Shown one piece after another: positions 33,176 to 41,239 of a DNA stretch of 55,429 nucleotides; the stretch's first letter is position 1, and every line of letters starts with the position of its first letter. The DNA lies in contig JBKJQN010000043.1 in NCBI GenBank assembly GCA_046593925.1, forward strand, positions 1 to 55,429. The letters run 5' to 3'. The stretch is from JAYVYM01 sp046593925. GTDB taxonomy: Bacteria > Actinomycetota > Actinomycetes > Mycobacteriales > SCTD01. A program made the translations under genes and the position numbers. The notes under the pieces are model-generated. The model was not told the DNA's origin. It ran no database searches and worked only from the letters and a program-made list of their open reading frames with translations.

Positions 33176-33905
33176 CGGCCTACGGCTCGCCCTCACCACC
33201 CTGACGGTGCTGCGCGTACGGGGACCGCAGCACCTGGACCGGCCGACAGCCGGGGCGGCCATGTCGCTCGCGCCGCTCGTCGGCCTGCTGATCGGCGGCA
33301 TCGCCGGGGCCGTGCTGCTCGCCCTGCGCGAGGTGACGACAGGTGACCTACTGCCCGCGGTCGCCGCCATTGCGCTGCTCGCGGCGCTCACCCGCGGGCT
33401 GCACCTGGACGGCCTGGCCGACACGGCCGACGGGCTGGCGTCCTACCTGCCAGCAGAGCGGGCCCGCGAGGTGATGAAGGCCCCGGACGTGGGAGCGCTG
33501 GGCATGGTGACGGTCGTGCTGTCGCTGGCCGTTCAGGCGGCGGCGCTGGCCGGCGCGGGGTCGCACGGGGGGGCGGCCGTGCTGCTGGCCGCCGTCGTCG
33601 GCCGGCTCGCCGTGACCGCAGCCTGCACCCCCGCGACCCCCCCGGCGGCGGCCACCGGCCTCGGCGCACTGGTCGCGGGCACGGTGCGACCCGTCGTGGC
33701 TGTCGGCTGGGCGGTCGCTGTGGCGCTGCTCGGCGTCGCGCTCGACGGCTGGCGCGGCCCCGCCGCCGTACTGACCGGCCTCGCGGTGGCAGAGGTGCTG
33801 CGGCGGCACGCCGTGCGCCGGCTCGGGGGCGTGACGGGCGACGTGCTCGGGGCCCTCGTCGAGGTGTCGACCACGGCCGCCCTGGTGGTCCTGGCCCTGC
33901 GCTGA
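33168..33905 (+). CDS. cobS: Adenosylcobinamide-GDP ribazoletransferase
   Basis: 245 residues with six or more membrane helices. It joins GDP-cobinamide and alpha-ribazole at the membrane, the last assembly step of cobalamin. The signature LTRGLHLDGLADTADGLASY near residue 70 carries the acidic metal-binding cluster. KAPDVGALGMVTVVLSL follows, and the C-terminus has HAVRRLGGVTGDVLGALVEV, the second conserved Asp-containing motif. GTG 33168 overlaps the end of cobT. No cobalamin riboswitch is visible upstream of the cobU-cobT-cobS unit. Confidence 0.9.
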   Translation: MRDGLRLALTTLTVLRVRGPQHLDRPTAGAAMSLAPLVGLLIGGIAGAVLLALREVTTGDLLPAVAAIALLAALTRGLHLDGLADTADGLASYLPAERAREVMKAPDVGALGMVTVVLSLAVQAAALAGAGSHGGAAVLLAAVVGRLAVTAACTPATPPAAATGLGALVAGTVRPVVAVGWAVAVALLGVALDGWRGPAAVLTGLAVAEVLRRHAVRRLGGVTGDVLGALVEVSTTAALVVLALR

Positions 33906-33971
33906 GCCGCCGCCCGGTCCACGGTCCAGGCTCCTGGCGGGAATGGGCCCGTGCCCGCCCATCCCACCGGC

Positions 33972-34059
33972 GCAACAAAAGACTTGCACCTCCCATCATC
34001 AGCTCGGTCGGCGAGCGTAACGGGCCTCTTGATCATGGGAGGTGCAAGGTGTTTGTCCC
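33972..34059. repeat. 88-bp palindromic element, copy 2 (opposite orientation)
   Basis: Arms CTTGCACCTCCCAT (33983-33996) and ATGGGAGGTGCAAG (34035-34048) pair over 14 bp, and TTTGTCCC ends the right side (34052-34059). The left outer arm is weaker (CAACAAAA). The loop read in reverse has GCCCGTTACGCTC and GCTGATGATGG, matching copy 1 at 18176-18263. It sits between cobS and gcvT, two convergent genes, where its hairpin could also act as a terminator. Confidence 0.8.
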
Positions 34060-34137
34060 GCGGACTCGCCGACACCTGCCGCGCGGGAGCTTCCAGCCGG
34101 GCTCACCGCAAGTCGCCAGCCGGGGCCTGCGCAACAG

Positions 34138-35223
34138 TCAGCGGACGTGGCTCGGGACGAACGGCGGCTTCGACACCCGCATCGTCGAGGTGCGGCCGCG
34201 GACGTCGACCGTCACCTCGGCGCCCTCGGGGACCCCGCGGTCGAGCAGCGCCAGCCCGATGCCGACGCGCAGGGTCGGGGAGAACGTGCCGCTGGTCACC
34301 TCGCCGACGACGGCGCCGCCTCGACGGACCTGCATGTGGGCCCGCGGGATGCCCCGGTCGAGCGCCAGCAGGCCCCACAGGCTGCGCGCCGGGCCCTGCT
34401 CCCGCTCGGCCAGCAGCACGTCGCGCCCCCAGAACCGCGGCTTGCCCCAGCCCACCGCCCAACCGGAGCGGGCCTGCACCGGCGTGATCTCCAGCGACAG
34501 GTCCTGCCCGTGCAGCGGGTAGCCCATCTCGGTGCGCAGCGTGTCCCGGGCGCCGAGCCCGCAGGGCGTCACCCCGAGCGCGAGCACCGCGTCCCACAGC
34601 TCACCGGCGTCTGCCCAGCGCGGCAGCAGCTCGTAGCCCCGCTCCCCCGTGTAGCCGGTACGGCACACCACAACCGGCCGGCCGTGCCGGTCACCGCCGG
34701 TGAAGCTCATGTAGTCGTGGTCGGTGGGCAGGCCGAGCGCCTCGACGACCCGCGTGCTGCCCGGCCCCTGGACGGCCAGCACGGCCAGGCTGGTGTGCAG
34801 GTCCTCGACCTCGATCCCCGGCGGCGCGTCCGCCTGCAGCAGCCCGACGACAGCGGAGGTGTTGGCGGCGTTCGGGATGAGGAAGACCTCCTGCTCGCTG
34901 CGGACGTACGCGATCAGGTCGTCGACGACTCCACCGGTCGCGTCGTCGCAGCACAGCGTGTACTGCGCCTGACCGACGCCCACCCGCCGCAGGTCGTTGG
35001 TCAGCCGGTCGTTGACGAACTCCACGGCGCCCTCCCCGCGCACGACACCCTTGCCGAGGTGGCTGACGTCGAAGACGCCCACCCGCTGCCGGACGGCGGT
35101 GTGCTCCTCCAGGACCCCGGCGTACTGGATGGGCATCTCCCAGCCGCCGAAGTCACCCAGCTTCGCGCCGAGCGCGACGTGCCTGCCGTACAGCGGGCTG
35201 CGCTGCAGACCAGAGGTGCCCAT
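34138..35223 (-). CDS. gcvT: Glycine cleavage T protein (aminomethyltransferase)
   Basis: 361 residues. It transfers the methylene group from the lipoyl-bound intermediate of GcvH to tetrahydrofolate. Motifs include SPLYGRHVALGAKLGDFGGW, MPIQYAGVLEEHTAVRQRVG, VFDVSHLGK, and RTGYTGERGYEL with the catalytic Asp/Tyr region replaced in the usual way. The C-terminal barrel has PRAHMQVRR and GEVTSGTFSPTL. ATG 35223 lies 7 nt after TAGGTT, indicating a leaderless message. gcvP and gcvH are not in the window; lipB, which serves GcvH, is. Same relative place as Rv2211c. Confidence 0.93.
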   Translation of the reverse strand: MGTSGLQRSPLYGRHVALGAKLGDFGGWEMPIQYAGVLEEHTAVRQRVGVFDVSHLGKGVVRGEGAVEFVNDRLTNDLRRVGVGQAQYTLCCDDATGGVVDDLIAYVRSEQEVFLIPNAANTSAVVGLLQADAPPGIEVEDLHTSLAVLAVQGPGSTRVVEALGLPTDHDYMSFTGGDRHGRPVVVCRTGYTGERGYELLPRWADAGELWDAVLALGVTPCGLGARDTLRTEMGYPLHGQDLSLEITPVQARSGWAVGWGKPRFWGRDVLLAEREQGPARSLWGLLALDRGIPRAHMQVRRGGAVVGEVTSGTFSPTLRVGIGLALLDRGVPEGAEVTVDVRGRTSTMRVSKPPFVPSHVR

Positions 35224-35230
35224 GCCGCCA

Positions 35231-35236
35231 AACCTA
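35231..35236 (-). promoter_or_regulatory. Putative -10 box TAGGTT, leaderless start
   Basis: TAGGTT on the minus strand ends 7 nt before ATG 35223 of gcvT. Confidence 0.5.
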
Positions 35237-35288
35237 CCGAGCGCCGCCCGGGCCGGTTGCGCCCGAGGCGCCGGGGCAGGACGACCGC

Positions 35289-35813
35289 GTGCTGACGCCG
35301 ACGACGGTCGTGGTGATGGGCGTGTCCGGCTCGGGCAAGACCACCGTCGCCCGTGCCCTCGCAGCGCGGCTGGGGACGGTCATGCAGGAGGGGGACGACC
35401 TGCACCCGGCGGCCAACGTCGCCAGGCTGCGCGCCGGCCACCCGCTCGGCGACGACGACCGCCGACCCTGGCTGGCGGCGGTAGCGACCTGGATCGGCGA
35501 GCACGAGCGGGCGCCCGCCGTCATCACCTGCTCGGCCCTGAAACGGCGCTACCGCGACGTCCTGCGCGCGGGCCACCCATCGGTGTGGTTCGCCCACGTC
35601 AGCACCGACCCGGCCGTGCTGCGGGCCCGCCTTGAGCAGCGCCGCGGCCACTGGATGCCGCCCTCGCTACTGGACAGCCAGCTCGCCGACCTGGAGCCGC
35701 TCGAGCCCGACGAACCAGGGGAGACCGTCGATGCCGGCGGGACGCCCGGCGACGTGGTCGGGGCGGTACTGGTGGCGCTGGCCCGCGACCGCCCTGACAG
35801 CCTGTTGCCGTAA
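35289..35813 (+). CDS. Gluconokinase (GntK type)
   Basis: 174 residues, the usual size. The P-loop GVSGSGKTTVARALA is at residue 11. Next come GDDLHPAANVARLRAGHPL with the substrate Asp/His region, DDDRRPWLAAVATWI, TCSALKRRYRDVLR, and LEQRRGHWMPPSLLDSQLAD. It phosphorylates gluconate to 6-phosphogluconate. GTG 35289 is the only sensible start. It is divergent from gcvT and 28 bases before the flavin disulfide reductase gene, probably in one transcript with it, though no functional link is clear. Confidence 0.9.
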   Translation: MLTPTTVVVMGVSGSGKTTVARALAARLGTVMQEGDDLHPAANVARLRAGHPLGDDDRRPWLAAVATWIGEHERAPAVITCSALKRRYRDVLRAGHPSVWFAHVSTDPAVLRARLEQRRGHWMPPSLLDSQLADLEPLEPDEPGETVDAGGTPGDVVGAVLVALARDRPDSLLP

Positions 35814-35841
35814 CCGGCACCCACAACCCCAGGAGATCCCG

Positions 35842-37239
35842 ATGACCGACGGCGAGCAGACGTACGACGTCGTGGTGGTGGGCGGTGGCTCGACCGGCGA
35901 GAACGTTGCCGCGCGGGCCGTCCGCGGCGGCCTGACCGCCGCGCTGGTGGAGAGCGAGCTGTACGGCGGCGAGTGCTCGTACTGGGCGTGCATGCCGAGC
36001 AAGGCACTGCTGCGCCCGGTGGAGGTCGCGGCGATGGCGGGCCGGCTCCCCGGCGTGTCGGTCGGGCCCCTCGACGTACGAGCGGTCCTCGCACGTCGCG
36101 ACGAGTTCACCTCGCACCTGTCAGACGCAGGGCAGGAGCAGTGGGTCGTCGGCGTCGGGATCGCCGCGGTCCGCGGCCACGGCCGGCTGGCCGGCGACAA
36201 ACGCGTCGAGGTCACCGGGCCGGGTGGCGCCGTGACCGTGCTTCGCGCGACGCACGCCGTGGTCATCGCCACCGGCACCTCCGCGTCCGTGCCGGACCTG
36301 CCGGGACTGGCCGAGGCCGAGCCGTGGACCTCGCGGGAAGTCACGAGCATGAGGGCGGTCCCGCGGCGGCTCGTGGTGCTCGGCGGCGGCGTCGTCTCCG
36401 TCGAGATGGCGCAGGCCGTCAAGGGCCTGGGCGCCGAGCAGGTCGTCCTGTTGGTGCGCGGCGCGGGGCTCCTGGAGCGGATGGAGCCGTACGCCGGTGA
36501 GCTCGTCGCCGACGGCCTGCGCGAGACCGGCGTCGAGATCCGGTACGGCGCCTCAGCGGCGTCGGTGCGCCGCGACGCCGGCGGCGTGACGGTCGTGCTC
36601 GAGGACGGCGCCGAGGTGACCGCCGACGAGCTGCTGGTCGCCGTCGGCCGCCGGCCGCGGACGGCCGACCTCGGGCTCGACACGGTCGGCCTGCAGCCCG
36701 GCTCATCGGTCGAGGTCGACGACTCGATGCGGGTGCCCGGCTCGGACTGGCTGTACGCCGCGGGCGACGTGAACGGTCGGGCGCTGCTGACGCACATGGG
36801 CAAGTACCAGGCCCGGGTCTGCGGTGACGTCATCGTGGCCCGGGCCGCGGGCGGTCCGGACGACGGGCCGGCACTGCGGGCGACCGGACCGGTGCCCCAG
36901 GTGGTGTTCACCGACCCGCAGGCCTGCTCCGTCGGGCCGACCGAGGCCGATGCCCGGCGCGCCGGCCTGGTCGTACGCACGGTCTCGATCGACCTGGGCG
37001 GGGTTGCCGGCGCGGCGCTGCTGGCCGACGGCTACCGCGGGCGGGCCTCGCTGCTCGTCGGCGAAGGCGATGTCGTACTCGGGGCCACGTTCGTCGGGCA
37101 GGAGGTCGCCGAGCTGCTGCACAGCGCCACCGTCGCAGTCACCGCCGGACTGACCCTGCAGCAGCTGTGGCACGCCGTGCCGTCCTATCCGACCGTCTCG
37201 GAGGCCTGGCTGCGGCTGCTGGAGGCCGCCGGATTGTGA
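35842..37239 (+). CDS. Flavin disulfide reductase (Lpd/MerA-like), specialised
   Basis: 465 residues. FAD motif VVVGGGSTGENVAARAVRGG, redox-active disulfide GGECSYWACMPSKALLRP, second Rossmann LVVLGGGVVSVEMAQAVKGL, and YAAGDVNGRALLTHMGKYQA mark the family. The C-terminal dimer segment reads HAVPSYPTVSEAW, where Lpd has HPHPTxSE: the base His is replaced by Tyr, as in some MerA-like enzymes. It is therefore probably not the dihydrolipoyl dehydrogenase (that is the gene at 39747). The natural disulfide or metal substrate is unknown. AGGAG lies 7 nt before ATG 35842. Confidence 0.82.
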   Translation: MTDGEQTYDVVVVGGGSTGENVAARAVRGGLTAALVESELYGGECSYWACMPSKALLRPVEVAAMAGRLPGVSVGPLDVRAVLARRDEFTSHLSDAGQEQWVVGVGIAAVRGHGRLAGDKRVEVTGPGGAVTVLRATHAVVIATGTSASVPDLPGLAEAEPWTSREVTSMRAVPRRLVVLGGGVVSVEMAQAVKGLGAEQVVLLVRGAGLLERMEPYAGELVADGLRETGVEIRYGASAASVRRDAGGVTVVLEDGAEVTADELLVAVGRRPRTADLGLDTVGLQPGSSVEVDDSMRVPGSDWLYAAGDVNGRALLTHMGKYQARVCGDVIVARAAGGPDDGPALRATGPVPQVVFTDPQACSVGPTEADARRAGLVVRTVSIDLGGVAGAALLADGYRGRASLLVGEGDVVLGATFVGQEVAELLHSATVAVTAGLTLQQLWHAVPSYPTVSEAWLRLLEAAGL

Positions 37240-37270
37240 CCGCTCCGCCGCGACAAGCTGATCCCCCGCC

Positions 37271-37276
37271 TATCCT
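37271..37276 (+). promoter_or_regulatory. Putative -10 box TATCCT, leaderless start
   Basis: TATCCT, 7 nt, then GTG 37284 of the leucyl aminopeptidase gene. Confidence 0.55.
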
Positions 37277-37283
37277 CGCCGCC

Positions 37284-38786
37284 GTGACCACCCTCGCGCT
37301 GTCCTCCTCCTCAGCCGCCAAGATCAAGGCCGACGTCCTGGTGATCGGCGTCGCGCAGGGCCGTCGCGGGCTCGTCCTGGTCCCCGGCGCCGAGACGGTT
37401 GCCGAGGCCGTCGGCAAGCCCCTGCTGCCGGCCCTGGTCGGGCTGGGCGCGACCGGCAAGGCCGGCGAGGTCATCCGCTTCGCGACCCTCGGCGCCACCC
37501 GGGCGCCGGTCGTCGTCGCCGTCGGGCTCGGCAAGCAGCAGGCCTCCTACGACCCGGAGGTGCTCCGGCGGGCGACCGGCGAGGCGGTCCGCGCGCTCGC
37601 TGGCAGCAGTACCGTCGCGACAACCCTGGCCCAGCTGGACGTACGGGCCGTCGCCGAGGGCGCGCTGCTCGGTGCGTACGCCTTCACGGCCTTCCGGTCG
37701 ACAGCCTCGACAGCCGATGTCAAGGCGCCGGTCGAGGCGGTCGTGCTGCTCGTCAGTGACGCGAAGGACCCGGCCGTGCTGGCCGCCGTACGCCGCGCCG
37801 AGGTCGTCGGGGCGGCCGTGTTGCTGGCCCGCGACCTCGTCAACACGCCGCCGTCGCACCTGCACCCCGTCGAGCTCGCCGAGATCGCCCGGGCGCAGTG
37901 CCGTGCTGCCGGCCTGGCGGTCGAGGTGCTCGACGAGAAGGCTCTGGTCAAGGGCGCGTACGGCGGCGTCCTGGGCGTCGGGCAGGGCTCGGTCAACCCG
38001 CCTCGGATGGTGCACGTGAGCTACCGGGGCGGCGGGTCGTCGTCGGTCCCCACGGTCGCGCTCGTCGGCAAGGGCATCACCTTCGACTCCGGCGGCCTGT
38101 CGCTCAAACCGGCCGCGGCGATGGAGGAGATGAAGATGGACATGGGCGGCGCGGCCGCCGTGCTCGCCACCATGACCGCCGTCGCCCGGCTCGCGCTGCC
38201 GATCGATGTCGAGGCGTGGATCCCGATGGCCGAGAACATGCCCAGCGGGACCGCGATCCGGCCGTCCGACGTGCTCACGATGCGCGGCGGCAAGCGCGTC
38301 GAGGTCACCAACACCGACGCCGAGGGCCGGTTGATCCTGGCCGACGCGATCGCCCGAGCCTGCGAGGACTCCCCCGGGATCGTGCTCGACGTCGCGACGC
38401 TGACCGGCGCGCAGCTGGTCGCCCTCGGCGCCCGCACCGCCGGGGTGATGGCCAACGACGACGCGCTCCGGGTCGCGGTCGTCGACGCCGCCGACCGGGC
38501 CGGCGAGGCTTCGTGGGGGATGCCGCTGCCGGCCGAGCTACGCAAGGGCCTGGACTCCGACATCGCCGACATGATCAACAGCGGGCCGCGCGAGGGCGGG
38601 ATGCTCACCGCCGGCCTGTTCCTACAGGAGTTCGTCACCGAGGGCGTCCGGTGGGCACATGTCGACATCGCCGGCCCCGCGTACAACTCCGGCACGGCGT
38701 ACGGCTACACACCACATGGCGGTACCGGCGCCGCCGTACGCACCTTCGTGCAGGTGCTGGAGGACTGGTCGGCCGAGGGACCGTGA
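37284..38786 (+). CDS. pepA: Leucyl aminopeptidase, M17 family
   Basis: 500 residues. The N-terminal alpha/beta domain is less conserved. The catalytic domain has LVGKGITFDSGGLSLKPAAA (metal-ligand Lys and Asp), MDMGGAAAVLATM, AENMPSGTAIRPSDVL, and the signature NTDAEGRLILADAI with its Asp and Glu ligands. The family releases N-terminal residues in the cytosol as a hexamer with two metal ions. GTG 37284 is supported by TATCCT 7 nt upstream. It corresponds in position to Rv2213. A GC hairpin follows at 38791-38821. Confidence 0.93.
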   Translation: MTTLALSSSSAAKIKADVLVIGVAQGRRGLVLVPGAETVAEAVGKPLLPALVGLGATGKAGEVIRFATLGATRAPVVVAVGLGKQQASYDPEVLRRATGEAVRALAGSSTVATTLAQLDVRAVAEGALLGAYAFTAFRSTASTADVKAPVEAVVLLVSDAKDPAVLAAVRRAEVVGAAVLLARDLVNTPPSHLHPVELAEIARAQCRAAGLAVEVLDEKALVKGAYGGVLGVGQGSVNPPRMVHVSYRGGGSSSVPTVALVGKGITFDSGGLSLKPAAAMEEMKMDMGGAAAVLATMTAVARLALPIDVEAWIPMAENMPSGTAIRPSDVLTMRGGKRVEVTNTDAEGRLILADAIARACEDSPGIVLDVATLTGAQLVALGARTAGVMANDDALRVAVVDAADRAGEASWGMPLPAELRKGLDSDIADMINSGPREGGMLTAGLFLQEFVTEGVRWAHVDIAGPAYNSGTAYGYTPHGGTGAAVRTFVQVLEDWSAEGP

Positions 38787-38790
38787 GCCG

Positions 38791-38821
38791 GACGGCCCTG
38801 CGGGCGCGGTCGGGGGCCGTC
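38791..38821. terminator. Possible hairpin after pepA
   Basis: GACGGCCC (38791-38798) pairs with GGGCCGTC (38814-38821) across a 15-nt loop. There is no T-run, so termination is uncertain. Confidence 0.35.
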
Positions 38822-38859
38822 GACACAGGTCGGGACACCCCAGGTATCCGGAGGCTGCC

Positions 38860-39573
38860 GTGCCCAGCACCATGCTCGCTCTGCTCGCTCTGAAGGCCAA
38901 ACTTACCACCGTCGCCCTGGTCGGCGGCACTGTCGCCGCCGTCGCCGTCGGCGGGACCACGGTCGCGCTGACCACCGTCTCGGCCGATGCACCCAGTGCC
39001 GAGCCGGTTGCCACCGCGTCCGCCACGGCCCTGCCCGGCGCGACGTCCGGCAAGACCGGAACGACGTCCGGCAGGACCGGAACGACGTCCGAAGCCGCCG
39101 CAGGTTCGGCCGGCGTCGACGATCCCGCCACCGAACCGGCGTCGCCGCCGGCCCCCGCGATGGACCCGACAGCCGGGCCCGTCGGCTCCGCGGCGCTGCC
39201 CTCATGCCTTGCGGAGGCAAACCATGGGCAGGACGTCTCCTCGGTCGCCCACGAGGCCGGCGACGTGAGCACGGCCGCCCACAGCGACTGCGGCACGAAG
39301 GCCGGCGACGTGCCGGATGTAGCCGAGACCGGCGGCACCGACCACGGCAAGGACGCGGGCGAGGGCCCCAAGCCCGCCCCGGCACCGCAGCCCGGCAAGG
39401 CACCCAAGCCGGCGGCACCGAAGTCAGAGCCGGCCAGGGGCGAGACGTCGGCCACCACGCCGTCCAAGACTCCGGAGGTCGCCCACTCCGGTACCAGCGG
39501 CGGCGCCGAAGGCGAGCAGAGCGGCCCGGGCCACGCCTCGACGGATGGCGAAGGGCACGGCTCCGGCAGCTGA
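38860..39573 (+). CDS. Ala/Pro-rich exported or anchored protein
   Basis: 237 residues starting VPSTMLALLALKAKLTTVAL. One N-terminal hydrophobic stretch (VALVGGTVAAVAVGGTTVAL) is followed by low-complexity sequence: GKTGTTSGRTGTTSEAAAGS with two repeated units, then Pro/Ala/Lys-rich (GPKPAPAPQPGKAPKPAAPK), ending Gly/Ser/His-rich (GHASTDGEGHGSGS). The middle has two cysteines and HEAGDVSTAAHSDCGTKAGD. GGAGG lies 5-6 nt before GTG 38860. Looks like a cell-surface or secreted protein. No family recognised. A perfect terminator follows. Confidence 0.6.
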   Translation: MPSTMLALLALKAKLTTVALVGGTVAAVAVGGTTVALTTVSADAPSAEPVATASATALPGATSGKTGTTSGRTGTTSEAAAGSAGVDDPATEPASPPAPAMDPTAGPVGSAALPSCLAEANHGQDVSSVAHEAGDVSTAAHSDCGTKAGDVPDVAETGGTDHGKDAGEGPKPAPAPQPGKAPKPAAPKSEPARGETSATTPSKTPEVAHSGTSGGAEGEQSGPGHASTDGEGHGSGS

Positions 39574-39585
39574 ACCCACCCCTCC

Positions 39586-39618
39586 CTGAGCCCGGCCGCA
39601 CCGCGCGGCCGGGCTCAG
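39586..39618 (+). terminator. Perfect 14-bp stem terminator
   Basis: CTGAGCCCGGCCGC (39586-39599) pairs exactly with GCGGCCGGGCTCAG (39605-39618) over a 5-nt loop, 12 bases after the preceding stop. It is the strongest hairpin I found in the window, and no T-run is present, as is usual in Actinobacteria. Confidence 0.75.
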
Positions 39619-39746
39619 GCGCGTCCGGACCGCAGAAGGGACGTCAGCCGCGGACCGCGTGGGGACCTGACCGGCAGGAGTGGGAGACTGGGGACGGAGC
39701 GCCGCCACGAGCAGGTGCCCGCCCGTACCTGCGAGGGAGCAGCGCT

Positions 39747-41168
39747 GTGACACAGCCCGAGACGACACAGCCCGAGACGACACAGCCCGAGACGGTCGAC
39801 CTCGTCATTCTCGGCGGCGGGAGCGGTGGCTACGCCGCCGCCCTGCGCGCCGCCCAGCTCGACATGAGCGTCGTGATGGTCGAGAAGGACAAGGTCGGCG
39901 GCACCTGCCTGCACCGCGGCTGCATCCCGACCAAGGCGCTGCTGCATTCCGCCGAGATCGTCGACACGTTCAAAGATGCCGCGCAGTTCGGCGTGATGGG
40001 CTCATTCGACAAGGTCGACATGGCTGGGGTCAACAGCTACAAGGACAAGGTTGTCGAAGGATTGTTCAAGGGCTTGACCGGCCTGGTGAAGAGCCGCAAG
40101 ATCAAGGTCTTGCAGGGTACGGGGCGGCTCGCCTCCCCCACTGCCGTCGAGGTCGCGCTCTCCGACGGCTCGACCCAGCGGATCGAGGCGGGCCACGTAC
40201 TGCTGGCCACCGGCTCGGTCCCCCGGTCGCTCCCGGGCCTGGAGATCGACCACGAACGCGTCATCACCAGCGACGACGCCCTCGGGATGGACACCATCCC
40301 GACCTCAGTCGTGATCCTCGGGGCCGGCGCGATCGGCTGCGAGTTCGCCTCCGTCTGGAGCTCGTTCGGCGCGACGGTCACGATCGTCGAGGCGCTGCCC
40401 CACCTGGTGCCGCTGGAGGAGGAGAGCAGCAGCAAGCTGCTCGAGCGGGCGTTCCGCAAGCACAGCATCAACCAGATGCTGGGCGCGCGGTTCGAGAGCG
40501 TTCGCTCCACCGAGGGCGGCGTGGCGGTCACCCTCGAAGGCGGTAAGACCATCGAGGCCGAGCTGCTCCTGGTCGCCGTCGGCCGCAGCCCGGTCAGTGC
40601 CGACCTCGGTTACGAGCAGGCCGGCGTGACGATGAACCGCGGGTTCGTCGAGGTCGATGCGTACTGCCAGACCAGCGTCCCGACGATCAGTGCGGTAGGG
40701 GACCTCATCCCTACCCTGCAGCTCGCCCATGTCGGTTTCGCCGAGGGCATCCTCGTGGCCGAGCGCCTCGCCGGCCTGCCGGTCGCCCCGATCGACTACG
40801 ACGGCGTCCCGCGCGTGACGTACTCCCACCCCGAGGTCGCCTCGGTCGGGCTCACCAGCACGGTGGCGAAGGAGCGCGGGTACGACATCGTCGAGGCGAC
40901 GTACGACCTGGCCGGCAACGGCAAGGCACGCATCCTCGGCACGGCCGGAGCCGTCAAGCTCATCGCCAGCCGGAACGGGCCGGTCCTCGGCGTACACATG
41001 GTTGGTGAGCGGGTCGGCGAGCTGATAGCCGAGGCGCAGCTGATCACCAACTGGGAGGCCCTGCCCAGCGAGGTAGCCCAGCTGATCCACCCGCACCCGA
41101 CGATGTCCGAGGCGGTCGGCGAGGCGCACCTCGCGCTCGCCGGCAAGCCGCTGCACAGCCACTCCTGA
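39747..41168 (+). CDS. lpdA: Dihydrolipoyl dehydrogenase (E3)
   Basis: 473 residues. It reoxidises dihydrolipoamide on E2 with NAD+. After a repeated N-terminus (TQPET three times) come the FAD motif VDLVILGGGSGGYAAALRAA, the disulfide GGTCLHRGCIPTKALL, the NAD motif VVILGAGAIGCEFASVWSSF, ISAVGDLIPTLQLAHVGFAE, and the active-site HPHPTMSEAVGEAHLAL with the His-Glu pair. GAGGGAG lies upstream of GTG 39747. It is directly followed by sucB (71 bases), so E3 and E2 are made together. Confidence 0.95.
   Translation: MTQPETTQPETTQPETVDLVILGGGSGGYAAALRAAQLDMSVVMVEKDKVGGTCLHRGCIPTKALLHSAEIVDTFKDAAQFGVMGSFDKVDMAGVNSYKDKVVEGLFKGLTGLVKSRKIKVLQGTGRLASPTAVEVALSDGSTQRIEAGHVLLATGSVPRSLPGLEIDHERVITSDDALGMDTIPTSVVILGAGAIGCEFASVWSSFGATVTIVEALPHLVPLEEESSSKLLERAFRKHSINQMLGARFESVRSTEGGVAVTLEGGKTIEAELLLVAVGRSPVSADLGYEQAGVTMNRGFVEVDAYCQTSVPTISAVGDLIPTLQLAHVGFAEGILVAERLAGLPVAPIDYDGVPRVTYSHPEVASVGLTSTVAKERGYDIVEATYDLAGNGKARILGTAGAVKLIASRNGPVLGVHMVGERVGELIAEAQLITNWEALPSEVAQLIHPHPTMSEAVGEAHLALAGKPLHSHS
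39750..39794. repeat. 15-bp triplicate inside the lpdA 5' end
   Basis: ACACAGCCCGAGACG occurs three times in a row, encoding TQPET repeats before the FAD domain. The copy number could change without shifting the frame. Confidence 0.85.
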
Positions 41169-41239
41169 CTGCCGCCGTCCGCACTCCGTTTTGGCACCCA
41201 CCCGCCAACCACCGCTCGACCCGAGGAGCCCCACGCACC

